A stretch of 64,000 nt of DNA from Aerococcus viridans (GTDB lineage: Bacteria > Bacillota > Bacilli > Lactobacillales > Aerococcaceae). Both the position numbers and the translations under genes were made by a program. The stretch is from the NCBI RefSeq assembly GCF_002871935.1, contig NZ_PNHQ01000013.1:1-64000 (forward strand). The letters are read 5' to 3'. Below the pieces are notes generated by a model, which saw nothing but the letters and a program-made list of their open reading frames with translations, was not told the DNA's origin and made no database searches. Numbering within the stretch: position 1 is the stretch's first letter; each line of letters opens with the position of its first letter. Below are positions 7,563 through 16,218 of the stretch, piece by piece.

Positions 7563-8518
7563 TGGAATTAAGTACGATCTTACAACTAATTGTGTCATCA
7601 ACCTTGATGTATGCCGCACCCCTTATTTTCACAGCTATCGGTGGCACTTTTTCTGAGCGATCAGGTGTGGTAAACATTGGTTTAGAAGGGATTATGGTCA
7701 TGGGAGCTTTTGCCTCTGCCGTATTCAATATTGCTATGTCTGCCTCCTTGGGTTCTATGACACCTTGGATTGGGTTATTAGTAGGGGGATTTGTAGGTTT
7801 AATTTATTCAGCTATTCATGCTGTTTCTTCGATCCATTTCCGCGCTAATCAAACAATTTCAGGTACAGTTTTGAACTTAGCAGCACCAGGATTATCTGTA
7901 TTCCTAGTTAGAGCCATATACGGGGCAGCCCAAACAGGTCCATTGGCTAAACCTTTTGTGACATATAACATCTTAGGGTTGAATAACATTCCAGTGATCG
8001 GACCTATTTTCTTTCAAAATACCTCTGGACCAGCTTATTTAGGCATTTTACTGGCAATATTGGCTTGGTTTTTACTCTTTAAGAGTCGTTTTGGTTTACG
8101 CATACGGTCAGTAGGTGAACATCCAGAAGCTGCAGAAACGCTAGGTATTAATGTTAACGCAATGAAGTATGCTGGGGTGCTTATTTCAGGCTTACTCGGT
8201 GGTATTGGAGGGGCCGTTCAGTCCCAAGCAGTGCAGAACGAATTTTCTGTGATCACTGTTGCTGGTCAAGGATTCATGGCTATGGCAGCTATGGTTTTTG
8301 GAAAATGGCATCCAGTAGGTGCTTTGTTAGCTGCAATCTTCTTTGGATTCGCACAAAGCTTATCTGTTACAGCTAACTACATTCCTATTATTCAAGATAT
8401 CCCGTCAGTGTATTTAGATATAGCACCTTATATCTTAACAATTATTGTATTGGTAGTGTTTATAGGTAGAGCGCAGGCACCTAAAGCTTTAGGGAAAACC
8501 TTTGTCCAATCAAAATAA
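7562..8518 (+). CDS. nupQ: Nucleoside ABC importer permease 2
   Basis: Second membrane subunit, pairing with the preceding permease to form the translocation channel. It shares the family hallmarks ERSGVVNIGLEGIMVMGAF near the N terminus and a coupling region GLRIRSVGEHPEAAETLGI. At 318 residues and about eight to ten hydrophobic segments it is the usual size. ATG 7562 overlaps the previous stop by one base, with GGGGACC as the ribosome-binding site inside the upstream gene. It is the last gene of the operon, followed 19 bp later by a strong hairpin. Confidence 0.92.
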   Translation: MELSTILQLIVSSTLMYAAPLIFTAIGGTFSERSGVVNIGLEGIMVMGAFASAVFNIAMSASLGSMTPWIGLLVGGFVGLIYSAIHAVSSIHFRANQTISGTVLNLAAPGLSVFLVRAIYGAAQTGPLAKPFVTYNILGLNNIPVIGPIFFQNTSGPAYLGILLAILAWFLLFKSRFGLRIRSVGEHPEAAETLGINVNAMKYAGVLISGLLGGIGGAVQSQAVQNEFSVITVAGQGFMAMAAMVFGKWHPVGALLAAIFFGFAQSLSVTANYIPIIQDIPSVYLDIAPYILTIIVLVVFIGRAQAPKALGKTFVQSK

Positions 8519-8537
8519 ACCATTTATTTTATACTTT

Positions 8538-8573
8538 AGAAAAAGGATTTGGCATGTACCAAATCCTTTTTCT
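8538..8573. terminator. Bidirectional terminator, nup operon / flavin reductase gene
   Basis: A perfect 15-bp stem (AGAAAAAGGATTTGG / CCAAATCCTTTTTCT) with a 6-nt loop. A/T runs at the stem base serve both strands, and it sits between two convergent transcription units. Confidence 0.9.
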
Positions 8574-8588
8574 AATTGCTATGTATCT

Positions 8589-9212
8589 TTATTCAGGTCT
8601 CTCTAAAATATAAGGTTCGGTAATATCAGTATATAGGTTACCTGCTAGTCTTGCTACAGGCGCCAAACCATCATAAAGTATGTAACCATTTTCTATATCG
8701 TATACAGATTCGTCTAGGTGGTAGTCAGTCACTTCAAGAATAAACATATCGGTGATGATATGTTCATCTCGGTCTCGAATAGGGATGTATTGGTATACCT
8801 TGACTTCTAAACGTATTAAAGCATCATGAACACCTGGAACAGTCACACTATTTGAATCAAGGATTTTGATATCTGCTAAAGTGAGTTCACTGACATCAGC
8901 AGGTACTTTAGCAGCTGTTGCATTCATTTTATCAATGAATGTTTTGCTAACAATATTTATTACGCCTTCAGGATGATTCAGCAAATTGCGCGCTGTATCC
9001 TTAATGGAGAAATCTTCTTTTCTAAGTATAGCCACTGAGATAAGGGGCATTTTTTGCCCAGCTCCGCTAGTAAAAGAAAAAGGTGCCAAATTGATGACAC
9101 CCGTTTCCTTATTCAAACTAGTAATCCAACCGATTGGTCGCGGAACAATGGCACCAGATAGCAATTTATACTGTAATTTTTCATCAATTTGATTAGCTGC
9201 TAAATGATACAT
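8589..9212 (-). CDS. Flavin reductase-like FMN-binding split-barrel protein
   Basis: Member of the flavin reductase-like (DIM6/NTAB) family, which bind FMN in a split beta-barrel. Typical features are SGAIVPRPIGWITSLNKETGVINLAPFSFTS near residues 19-49 and later KDTARNL and NIVS elements. Substrate and physiological reaction cannot be assigned; known members are flavin reductases, oxidoreductase partners or of unknown role. At 207 residues it is complete. RBS AAGGAG on the minus strand precedes the ATG. It follows the 6-phosphogluconolactonase gene by 16 bp, so the two are probably co-transcribed. Confidence 0.82.
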   Translation of the reverse strand: MYHLAANQIDEKLQYKLLSGAIVPRPIGWITSLNKETGVINLAPFSFTSGAGQKMPLISVAILRKEDFSIKDTARNLLNHPEGVINIVSKTFIDKMNATAAKVPADVSELTLADIKILDSNSVTVPGVHDALIRLEVKVYQYIPIRDRDEHIITDMFILEVTDYHLDESVYDIENGYILYDGLAPVARLAGNLYTDITEPYILERPE

Positions 9213-9228
9213 TAATAAATGAGCTCCT

Positions 9229-10251
9229 TTAAACCGGTGTTACACAAACGATTTCGTTAATACTTGTATTGTCAACGTAAGATAGTAAACCACTTGTTTG
9301 ATTACGAGTGAATAATGAAATTTGTGGTTGGAATTGATGACCAACAATTACAAAGGATTCGTCCGCATTGAAGTTGAAATCGCGTGGGAAATCTCCTTCA
9401 GTTGATATGTTTTGGATTTCAGTCAAGCTTTGACCATCTTCAGATACTTCAAAGACAGTGATAGAGTTGTGCCCACGGTTTGAAACATATAAAAATTTAT
9501 TGTCATGAGAAAGACGGATAGCTGCTGATGAATTGAATTCAGTCCAATCGCTAGGAATTGTGTGATAACGATTACCTGCAATTAAACTACCATCTGATTG
9601 AATAGTTAACACTTCCACTGTGTAATCTAATTCACCAAGTAAGTACACAATTGGTTTAGAGTGGTGGAAAGCTAGATGACGTGGACCAGTACCTGGCGCA
9701 GCTTTATATACACTCACTTCTGATAATTTATAATCATCAGTTAGCTGGTAAGTATGCACTTCATCCGTTCCCAAATCACAAGAAAGGATGAACTGATGGT
9801 CGTTTGTTGGATGAATAAAATGTGCGTGTGCAAAATCTTGGTTTTCATGAGGACCAACAGGTGATGTATGCTGGATCAAATCAGTAAGTGTTAATGTACC
9901 ATCTTCATTCACTTTGATTACAGCTAATTCGCCTTTTTTATAGTTTGCAACATAAAGTACACTCGTTTCTTCATCATACGTTACATAGCATCCATTTTCG
10001 TTGAAAACCTTAATACGATCTTTTAAAGAGAATCGTCCATCAATAATTTCATAATGGGCAACTCCAGGTTCGTCACCATCGCTTAAGGTAAATAGATGTT
10101 GTCCATCATTTGATAAACTCATGTAAGTAGGGTTACTTTCTTCAATAATTAATTCACTTGCCTCGAAAGCTTGCTTATCAGCATTAAGCGTTAAGGTATG
10201 AATGCCTTTATTGTCTTCTCGCGTATAGCCAGATACATAAATCGTTTCCAT
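9229..10251 (-). CDS. pgl: 6-phosphogluconolactonase, beta-propeller family
   Basis: Likely hydrolyses 6-phosphoglucono-delta-lactone in the oxidative pentose phosphate pathway. The lactonase family folds as a seven-bladed propeller: repeated blade motifs such as GCYVTYDEETSVLYVANYKKG, GPRHLAFHHSKPIVYLLGE and RLSHDNKFLYVSNRGHNSI are visible, with family marks PVGPHENQDFAHAHF and GTGPRHL. The reading frame is open a further 42 codons upstream, but ATG 10251 has a strong GAGGGG site and begins the conserved METIYVSGYT, giving 340 residues. It is transcribed leftwards with the flavin reductase-like gene. An 18-bp perfect palindrome lies 60 bp upstream. Confidence 0.88.
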   Translation of the reverse strand: METIYVSGYTREDNKGIHTLTLNADKQAFEASELIIEESNPTYMSLSNDGQHLFTLSDGDEPGVAHYEIIDGRFSLKDRIKVFNENGCYVTYDEETSVLYVANYKKGELAVIKVNEDGTLTLTDLIQHTSPVGPHENQDFAHAHFIHPTNDHQFILSCDLGTDEVHTYQLTDDYKLSEVSVYKAAPGTGPRHLAFHHSKPIVYLLGELDYTVEVLTIQSDGSLIAGNRYHTIPSDWTEFNSSAAIRLSHDNKFLYVSNRGHNSITVFEVSEDGQSLTEIQNISTEGDFPRDFNFNADESFVIVGHQFQPQISLFTRNQTSGLLSYVDNTSINEIVCVTPV

Positions 10252-10311
10252 AATTAAAATTCCCCTCTTTCTTAAGATAACTTTATTATACAAGAAAACG
10301 CTCTTTTTAAA

Positions 10312-10329
10312 AGTAAAACTAGTTTTACT
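10312..10329. promoter_or_regulatory. Perfect 18-bp palindrome, operator candidate
   Basis: AGTAAAACT followed directly by its reverse complement AGTTTTACT, in the 148-bp divergent region between pgl and the AI-2E family gene. A minus-strand -10 (TATAAT, reading left at about 10279-10284) lies on one side and a plus-strand extended -10 (10363-10371) on the other. The regulator is unknown. Confidence 0.5.
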
Positions 10330-10362
10330 CTGATTGTATTGGCATATATGAATAAAAATATT

Positions 10363-10371
10363 TGTTATAAT
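10363..10371 (+). promoter_or_regulatory. Extended -10 promoter of the AI-2E family gene
   Basis: TGTTATAAT fits an extended -10 (TGnTATAAT), 28 bp before ATG 10400. No good -35 at 17 bp is seen; TTGGCA at 10339 is too far (21 bp). Confidence 0.45.
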
Positions 10372-10399
10372 GGACATATGTAATATAGGAGGGGTCGTT

Positions 10400-11635
10400 A
10401 TGAAAGATAAATTTCATTCAGAAGAAATACAGGATATGAATAAACAGCAATTAGCTGAAAATAAACGTACTTTTGCCAATTCCTGGTTCTTTAAATATAT
10501 TTTGAATAACAAATATACTGGCAGCTTAATGATTGGGATTTTAATTGTCATATTTGTGAGCTTGTTTACGCGAGTATCGTATCTTTTAGACCCAGTAATT
10601 TCTTTTATTCAATATGTTTCTTTACCGATAGTTGTTGCGGCTATCTTTTATTATTTGACAGTTCCCTTAGTTAATCAAATTGAGAAAAAAGGACTAAATC
10701 GAACTTGGGGTTCAGCAATTGTACTTTTATTAATTGCGGTTGTTGTAACAGGGCTATTAGCTTTAATTCCAACGGTAGTAGATGAAGGGCGTAACTTAAT
10801 TGATAACTGGGATACTATCTGGGCGAATTATCAAAATCGCTTGCAATCATTCATTCATGGTGATTGGTATGATCAAGTGGATCTAGTCTTGCAATCTATT
10901 ATGGCCAATATACAAGACTTATCATCCTTCAACTGGGAAAGTATTGCAAATTCAGCAATTGCTAGTGTGTCGTCTATAGTGGGTACAGTCACTCGTGTAA
11001 CTGTTGCTTTATTCACAGCACCAATTATTCTGTACTATATGTTACGTGATGGTCATAAAATGCCAGCATATTTAGCACAATTTTTACCGATAAAAATCCG
11101 TAAATCAACCCTAAACCTAATTAGCGATATGAATCTCCAAATTAGCCAATATATACGGGGACAAATTATTGTGGCTATTGCTGTAGCTATTATGTTTGTT
11201 CTTGGTTATTCAATTGTTGGTTTACCATATGGGGTTATTATTGGTATTGCCGCTGGATTTTTAAATGTTATTCCTTATATAGGATCTTTTCTAGCTATGA
11301 TTCCTGCCATTATTGTGGCTATTGTGATTGGTCCTATGATGATTGTGAAAGTGTTGGTTATATTTGCAATTGAGCAAACAATTGAGAGTCGAGTCATTTC
11401 GCCACAAGTACTCGGGTCAAATATGGCTATTCACCCAGTAACTATTATGCTGCTATTGATTTCAGCAGGAAGTATTTTTGGCGTGGTAGGTGTTGTATTT
11501 GTTATTCCAATTTATGCGGTAATCAAAGTCATTCTTAAACACTTCTTCTCGTGGTATAAACGCGTTTCAGGTTTATATGCTGAAGATGAAAGTATCTTGG
11601 ATGACTTTAATTTTGAGGAGACACCCGGAAAGTAA
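10400..11635 (+). CDS. AI-2E family transporter (YdiK/PerM-like)
   Basis: Polytopic membrane protein of the AI-2 exporter superfamily (Pfam AI-2E_transport). The family includes E. coli TqsA and various exporters; the substrate here is unknown and the name does not prove a role in quorum sensing. It has about eight hydrophobic segments: a pair near residues 40-100, and a C-terminal block with the conserved GLPYGVIIGIAAGFLNVIPYIGSF and ISPQVLGSNMAIHPV motifs. At 411 residues it is the normal size. The frame is open 10 codons upstream, but ATG 10400 follows AGGAGGGG with correct spacing. It precedes the ABC exporter genes by 95 bp without a clear terminator. Confidence 0.85.
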   Translation: MKDKFHSEEIQDMNKQQLAENKRTFANSWFFKYILNNKYTGSLMIGILIVIFVSLFTRVSYLLDPVISFIQYVSLPIVVAAIFYYLTVPLVNQIEKKGLNRTWGSAIVLLLIAVVVTGLLALIPTVVDEGRNLIDNWDTIWANYQNRLQSFIHGDWYDQVDLVLQSIMANIQDLSSFNWESIANSAIASVSSIVGTVTRVTVALFTAPIILYYMLRDGHKMPAYLAQFLPIKIRKSTLNLISDMNLQISQYIRGQIIVAIAVAIMFVLGYSIVGLPYGVIIGIAAGFLNVIPYIGSFLAMIPAIIVAIVIGPMMIVKVLVIFAIEQTIESRVISPQVLGSNMAIHPVTIMLLLISAGSIFGVVGVVFVIPIYAVIKVILKHFFSWYKRVSGLYAEDESILDDFNFEETPGK

Positions 11636-11730
11636 CAATTATTTGTTTATTTAATCAAAAGGGCGTATAATTTTAAGTTGAGGCAATATTCAAATTGTTT
11701 GCAATATTAGTTATATAAAGGAGGAATTAT

Positions 11731-13446
11731 ATGTGGCGTTTGATTAAACGAATTCCACCGTGGGCGATGTTTGGGGCAGTTGTTTTTGCCTTAACACAAG
11801 CCATAGGAGAGTTATTATTACCGACGCAGACTGCTCGCATTATCGATGACGGTGTTGCAGCAGGAGATATGCAAGCTATCTATCGTATTGGTGGGCAGAT
11901 GATCTTAATTACGATGTTAGTGATTATTTCTGCAGGTATATCTGTATACATTTCAGCACGTACGAGCCAGGACTTGGGTAGAAAATTACGAAATGAAATA
12001 TATGCTAAAGTTTTACATTTTTCAAAAGAAAATATGGGAGATTATGGCGAGGCATCATTGATTACTCGTTCTTCAAACGACATCCAGCAAGTTGAAGTCA
12101 CTGTGATGATGATCATGCGGATGGTTTTACTATCTCCAGCGATGTTATTGGCTGCAGTTGTAATGGCGGTGTTAGCCAGTCCTGAATTAAGTTTAGTTTA
12201 TGCAGTTTCTGGTCCAGTATTGGCCTTTTTAATTTTTATCATTTTACGCATTGTGTCACCTTACTTTAAATCTATGCAACGAAAAGTCGATAATTTAAAC
12301 CTGATTTTCCGAGAAGGGTTAACTGGTGTACGGGTAGTAAGAGCCTTTAACAAGTCTGATTTTGAAGTTAATCGTTTTGCAAAAGCCAATAAAGATTATG
12401 CGGATACAGCGATTAAAGCGATGTTCCGGATGTCTTTTTTAATGCCTATCATGACAACGATTTTGTCACTGACTAACATCACCTTATCTTGGCGTGGTGC
12501 CCAACTAGTAGCAGCACAAAAATTAAGTGTTGGTGTTATCCTTTCGTTCGTGAACTACTCATTTATTATCATGTTCTCCTTTATGATGTTAGGTATGATT
12601 TTTGTAATTTTGCCACGTGCGCAAGTATCAGCCCAACGTATTAATGAGATTTTAGATACAGAAATCACCATCCATTCACCCAAAAATCCCATCACTATTG
12701 ATCGCCAAACTCCAGGAGAAGTAGCCTTTGAAGATGTTGCCTTCAGATTCGGTAATGCAGAGCATAATGTGGTTGAGGATATCAACTTCCAAATTAAACC
12801 AGGTGAAACCTTAGCCATTATTGGGGGGACCGGTTCTGGGAAGACGACAATCGCTAATTTATTATTACGTTTTTCTGATGTAAGTAAGGGTGCAGTTAAA
12901 ATAAACCATCATGATGTACGTGATTTATCATTGAGTAATCTACGAGACCTTGTCGGATACGTACCGCAAAAAGCGAATCTATTCTCTGGAACAATTCGAG
13001 AAAACTTAAAATATGGAAATAGAGAAGCAACAGATGAGGAACTATGGCATGCCTTGCGTATTGCACAATCAGAATCGTTCGTTCGGGAACTACCTGAAGG
13101 ATTAGATGCTCATGTTGCTCAAGGCGGCAATAACTTCTCTGGTGGTCAAAAGCAAAGGTTATGTATTGCTCGTGCGATTGTAAAACAAGCCAATATCTAT
13201 CTTTTTGATGATTCATTCTCAGCTCTAGACTACACAACTGACCGTAATCTAAGAGGCGCCTTAAAAGAAGTTACTGAGAATGCTGCTACGATTATTATTG
13301 CACAACGAGTGTCAACTATTCGCGATGCGGATACAATCGTTGTTCTTGATAAGGGTGAAATTTCTGGTATTGGTACGCATGATGAACTGATGTCAAACGA
13401 TATTTACAGAGAAATTGTTGAATCACAAATTAAGGGGGCGGACTAA
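11731..13446 (+). CDS. Heterodimeric ABC exporter, subunit 1 (degenerate-site NBD)
   Basis: Half-transporter with an N-terminal six-helix exporter domain (about 1-310) and a C-terminal nucleotide-binding domain (about 335-571). It belongs with two-gene multidrug-type exporters such as LmrCD, EfrAB and YheIH. The NBD has Walker A GGTGSGKTT and a canonical signature FSGGQKQR. However, Walker B reads LFDDSFSALD (near residue 494), with Asp where the catalytic Glu is expected, so this subunit's ATP site should be hydrolysis-impaired. RBS GGAGGA precedes ATG 11731. It overlaps the partner gene by one base (TAATG). The substrate is unknown. Confidence 0.9.
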   Translation: MWRLIKRIPPWAMFGAVVFALTQAIGELLLPTQTARIIDDGVAAGDMQAIYRIGGQMILITMLVIISAGISVYISARTSQDLGRKLRNEIYAKVLHFSKENMGDYGEASLITRSSNDIQQVEVTVMMIMRMVLLSPAMLLAAVVMAVLASPELSLVYAVSGPVLAFLIFIILRIVSPYFKSMQRKVDNLNLIFREGLTGVRVVRAFNKSDFEVNRFAKANKDYADTAIKAMFRMSFLMPIMTTILSLTNITLSWRGAQLVAAQKLSVGVILSFVNYSFIIMFSFMMLGMIFVILPRAQVSAQRINEILDTEITIHSPKNPITIDRQTPGEVAFEDVAFRFGNAEHNVVEDINFQIKPGETLAIIGGTGSGKTTIANLLLRFSDVSKGAVKINHHDVRDLSLSNLRDLVGYVPQKANLFSGTIRENLKYGNREATDEELWHALRIAQSESFVRELPEGLDAHVAQGGNNFSGGQKQRLCIARAIVKQANIYLFDDSFSALDYTTDRNLRGALKEVTENAATIIIAQRVSTIRDADTIVVLDKGEISGIGTHDELMSNDIYREIVESQIKGAD

Positions 13447-15287
13447 TGGCGAATAATAAAAATGAACTAGCAGGACGCCGTTATAAACCAAAAAACTTTT
13501 GGTCAACCTTAGGTCGCTTCATAAAATATATGGCGAGCAGAAAGTGGACTTTCCTACTAATTATCGTCCTTATTATTTTAGCCACGGCATTTCAAATTGT
13601 ATCACCACGTATTTTAGGTCAAGCGACTACCTTAATTACCGATGGTGTAAGTAATGGTTTACAAAATGTGAATGGTCAAGAAATGTATGTAATTGACTAC
13701 ACAGAATTAGCAAAAATCTTAACAAAAGTGATTGCTTTCTATATGTTAAGTGCTTTATTTAATTTTTTACAAGGGGCTTTACTAAGTCGTACAGCCCAAC
13801 GTGTTATTGAAGATTTAAGAAATGATATGCGTAAAAAATTAAATCGTTTACCAATTTCATTCTTAGACGCTACACCAAATGGTGAAATCATGTCACGTGC
13901 TATCAACGATGTTGAAGCGATTGCTATGTCCTTACAACAAACTTTACAACAAGTTTTAATGTCAAGTACCCAGTTTGTTTCAACTTTAACTATGATGACT
14001 TTAATCAGTCCAAAAATGACATTAATTGCGGCTGGTACGATTTTGCTTTCAACGATTGTGATGTTATCTATTACACCAGTGTCACAAAGATTATTCGCTG
14101 CACAACAAAGAGTACAAGGGAATATGAACGCATATATTGAAGAAAATTATTCGGGTCAAATTGAGAATAATGCTTTTAATCAAAATGAACGAAAAATTGC
14201 CGAATTCGAAGAGAAATCAGCAGAATACTATGCAGTATCTTGGAAAGCCCAATTTATTTCAGGAATCTTAATGCCGTTAATGAACTTAGCTAAAAACTTT
14301 GGTTATGTCGCAGTAGCGATTGTCGGTGGTTTTTCAGTAGCTAATGGTGCTATGGTCATTGGGGATGTTCAAGCGATGCTACAATATGCGGGTATCTTAT
14401 CAGAACCTTTAAAACAAACAGCTAATATGATTAACCAATTACAACGCATGGTGGCGGCTATCGAACGTATTTTCGAGTTTCTTGATGTTGAAGAGATGGC
14501 GCAAGTTTCCTCAGGACAACCTGCAATTGAAACGAATTACAAAATGATTTTTGATCACGTACAATTTGGCTACGAGCCGGGAGATGAAAACCTATTAATG
14601 ACCGATTTCAACTTAACAGTTGAACCAGGCCAAATGGTAGCAATTGTAGGTCCAACTGGAGCTGGTAAATCTACGATTATTAACCTGATTGAACGCTTCT
14701 ATAATATTTCTGGAGGGTCAATCAAGTACGATGGTGTTGATACTAGAGATATTGATCAAGAAGTGTTACGATCAAGAATGGGTATGGTATTACAAGATAC
14801 TTGGTTATTTAATGCTTCGATTGCCGATAATATTGCATATGGATCAAATAAAGCGAATGTAAGTCGTGAGGAGGTAGTGCGTGCAGCTAAAGCAGCTCAC
14901 GTAGATGATTTCGTTCGAACATTACCTGATGGATATGATACGGTTATAAACCAAGATGGATCGAATATTTCACAAGGTCAACGTCAATTAATAACGATTG
15001 CCCGTGCATTTATGTCTGATCCAGAAATATTGATTTTGGATGAAGCAACATCATCTATTGATACCCGTACAGAGAAATTAATCCAAAAAGCGATGAATCA
15101 ATTACTTGAAGGTAGAACATCTTTTGTTGTTGCTCATCGATTATCAACTATTCAAGACGCAGATAATATTATTGTCTTGGACCACGGAGATGTCATCGAG
15201 ACGGGTAATCACGAAGAATTATTAGCACAGAAAGGATTCTACTACAACTTATACAATTCACAATTTGTAAAAGGGGAAGTTGAATAA
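13446..15287 (+). CDS. Heterodimeric ABC exporter, subunit 2
   Basis: Partner half-transporter: a cytoplasmic N-terminal extension (~30 residues), six membrane helices to about residue 345, then an NBD with Walker A GPTGAGKST, Walker B LILDEATSSID (catalytic Glu present) and H-loop VAHRLST. Its signature is ISQGQRQ (near residue 509) rather than SGGQ. This is the complementary degeneracy to subunit 1: the site made from subunit 1's Walker motifs and this signature is the non-canonical one. Length 613 exceeds subunit 1 through an extracellular-loop insertion (VSNGLQNVNGQEMYVIDY). It is translationally coupled to subunit 1. Confidence 0.9.
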   Translation: MANNKNELAGRRYKPKNFWSTLGRFIKYMASRKWTFLLIIVLIILATAFQIVSPRILGQATTLITDGVSNGLQNVNGQEMYVIDYTELAKILTKVIAFYMLSALFNFLQGALLSRTAQRVIEDLRNDMRKKLNRLPISFLDATPNGEIMSRAINDVEAIAMSLQQTLQQVLMSSTQFVSTLTMMTLISPKMTLIAAGTILLSTIVMLSITPVSQRLFAAQQRVQGNMNAYIEENYSGQIENNAFNQNERKIAEFEEKSAEYYAVSWKAQFISGILMPLMNLAKNFGYVAVAIVGGFSVANGAMVIGDVQAMLQYAGILSEPLKQTANMINQLQRMVAAIERIFEFLDVEEMAQVSSGQPAIETNYKMIFDHVQFGYEPGDENLLMTDFNLTVEPGQMVAIVGPTGAGKSTIINLIERFYNISGGSIKYDGVDTRDIDQEVLRSRMGMVLQDTWLFNASIADNIAYGSNKANVSREEVVRAAKAAHVDDFVRTLPDGYDTVINQDGSNISQGQRQLITIARAFMSDPEILILDEATSSIDTRTEKLIQKAMNQLLEGRTSFVVAHRLSTIQDADNIIVLDHGDVIETGNHEELLAQKGFYYNLYNSQFVKGEVE

Positions 15288-15301
15288 AATAATATAGTTA
15301 G

Positions 15302-15341
15302 CAAAAAATGCGATCCGTAAAACTACGGGTCGCATTTTTTG
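15302..15341 (+). terminator. Terminator after the ABC exporter operon
   Basis: An 18-bp stem (CAAAAAATGCGATCCGTA with TACGGGTCGCATTTTTTG, one G-U pair) and a 4-nt loop; the 3' arm ends in T6. The following ~200 bp (15342-15543) up to the gatD stop codon contain no ORF, RNA or repeat that I recognise. Confidence 0.88.
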
Positions 15342-15543
15342 TAAAGGAATAAATAGCCTATTATTCTAGTCGGTACCAACAATTGGTTAGTTGGAAAACC
15401 AGTAAAATGATATCTTGTTATGCCAAAAACGATTTTTTCCATCAGGGTTAGCTGTGAGCGTTACTATATTGTTGGAAGCCTAAATTTGAACAACTAATCA
15501 CACGTTTAACAATTCTTAATAATAGCTGATAGACTTTACCAGA

Positions 15544-16218
15544 TTAGTTTTCTTGTGAGAATCTTGACGCCATATTCTTGATGGCTAAATTGACAATTTC
15601 ATTGGTTAATTGTTCGTTACGGACTAATAGTGGGCCGTGGAAGTATGACCCAAAGGTATTTTTGTACATTACACCTTCTGTTTGGTCTTCGCCATTGTTA
15701 CCAAATCCAGTAATAACTTTGCCTAAGGGCTGTGTATTTTCTCCAAGAAAAGTACGACCATTATGGTTTTCATAACCATAGTAAGTTTGACCAAATCTTT
15801 CATTTTCAATCACAATATCACCGATAAAGCGGTTATTATCTTGATTTAATGTGTAATGGTCTAAAGCACCAATACCTTCCAATCGCTCACCTGCAGCATT
15901 AATGTAGTACTTTCCTAATAATTGGAAACCACCACAAATACCAATTGTCACACCCTCATTTTCAATATATTCAGTCAGGGCTTCTTTTTTTAATTGGATA
16001 TCTCGAGCAACAATTTTTTGTTCGTAGTCCTGGCCTCCACCAAAGAAGACAAGGTCAAATTTTTTAGGGTCAAACTTGTCGCCAATGGATACCAATTCTG
16101 TTTCTACGAGTACATTTTGTTGCTTGGCTGCATGTTGAAGCATCAATAAGTTGCCATTATCACCGTATGTATTCATTAAGTTCCCATAAAGATGGGCGAT
16201 TTTTAAAGTTTTATCCAT
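15544..16218 (-). CDS. gatD: Lipid II isoglutaminyl synthase, glutamine amidotransferase subunit GatD
   Basis: Glutaminase half of the MurT-GatD complex, which amidates the alpha-carboxyl of D-Glu in the lipid II stem peptide. The CobB/CobQ-like class I amidotransferase fold is evident: nucleophile Cys in [10 protein letters not shown] (near residue 94), the [10 protein letters not shown] oxyanion region, and the catalytic His in SYFHGPLL near residue 190. It hydrolyses glutamine and channels ammonia to MurT. It overlaps the upstream murT stop by one base, so the two are co-translated. The amidated peptide is needed for efficient cross-linking in many Gram-positives. Confidence 0.93.
   Translation of the reverse strand: MDKTLKIAHLYGNLMNTYGDNGNLLMLQHAAKQQNVLVETELVSIGDKFDPKKFDLVFFGGGQDYEQKIVARDIQLKKEALTEYIENEGVTIGICGGFQLLGKYYINAAGERLEGIGALDHYTLNQDNNRFIGDIVIENERFGQTYYGYENHNGRTFLGENTQPLGKVITGFGNNGEDQTEGVMYKNTFGSYFHGPLLVRNEQLTNEIVNLAIKNMASRFSQEN

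Noticed and set aside
10288..10305. Catabolite-response element near pgl (GAAAACGCTCTTT)
   Set aside because: Only the AAAACGCT core fits; both flanks miss the consensus, so it is probably chance.
15342..15543. Possible small RNA or gene between the ABC exporter and gatD
   Set aside because: No ORF with a ribosome-binding site, no strong secondary structure and no repeat are visible in this ~200 bp.
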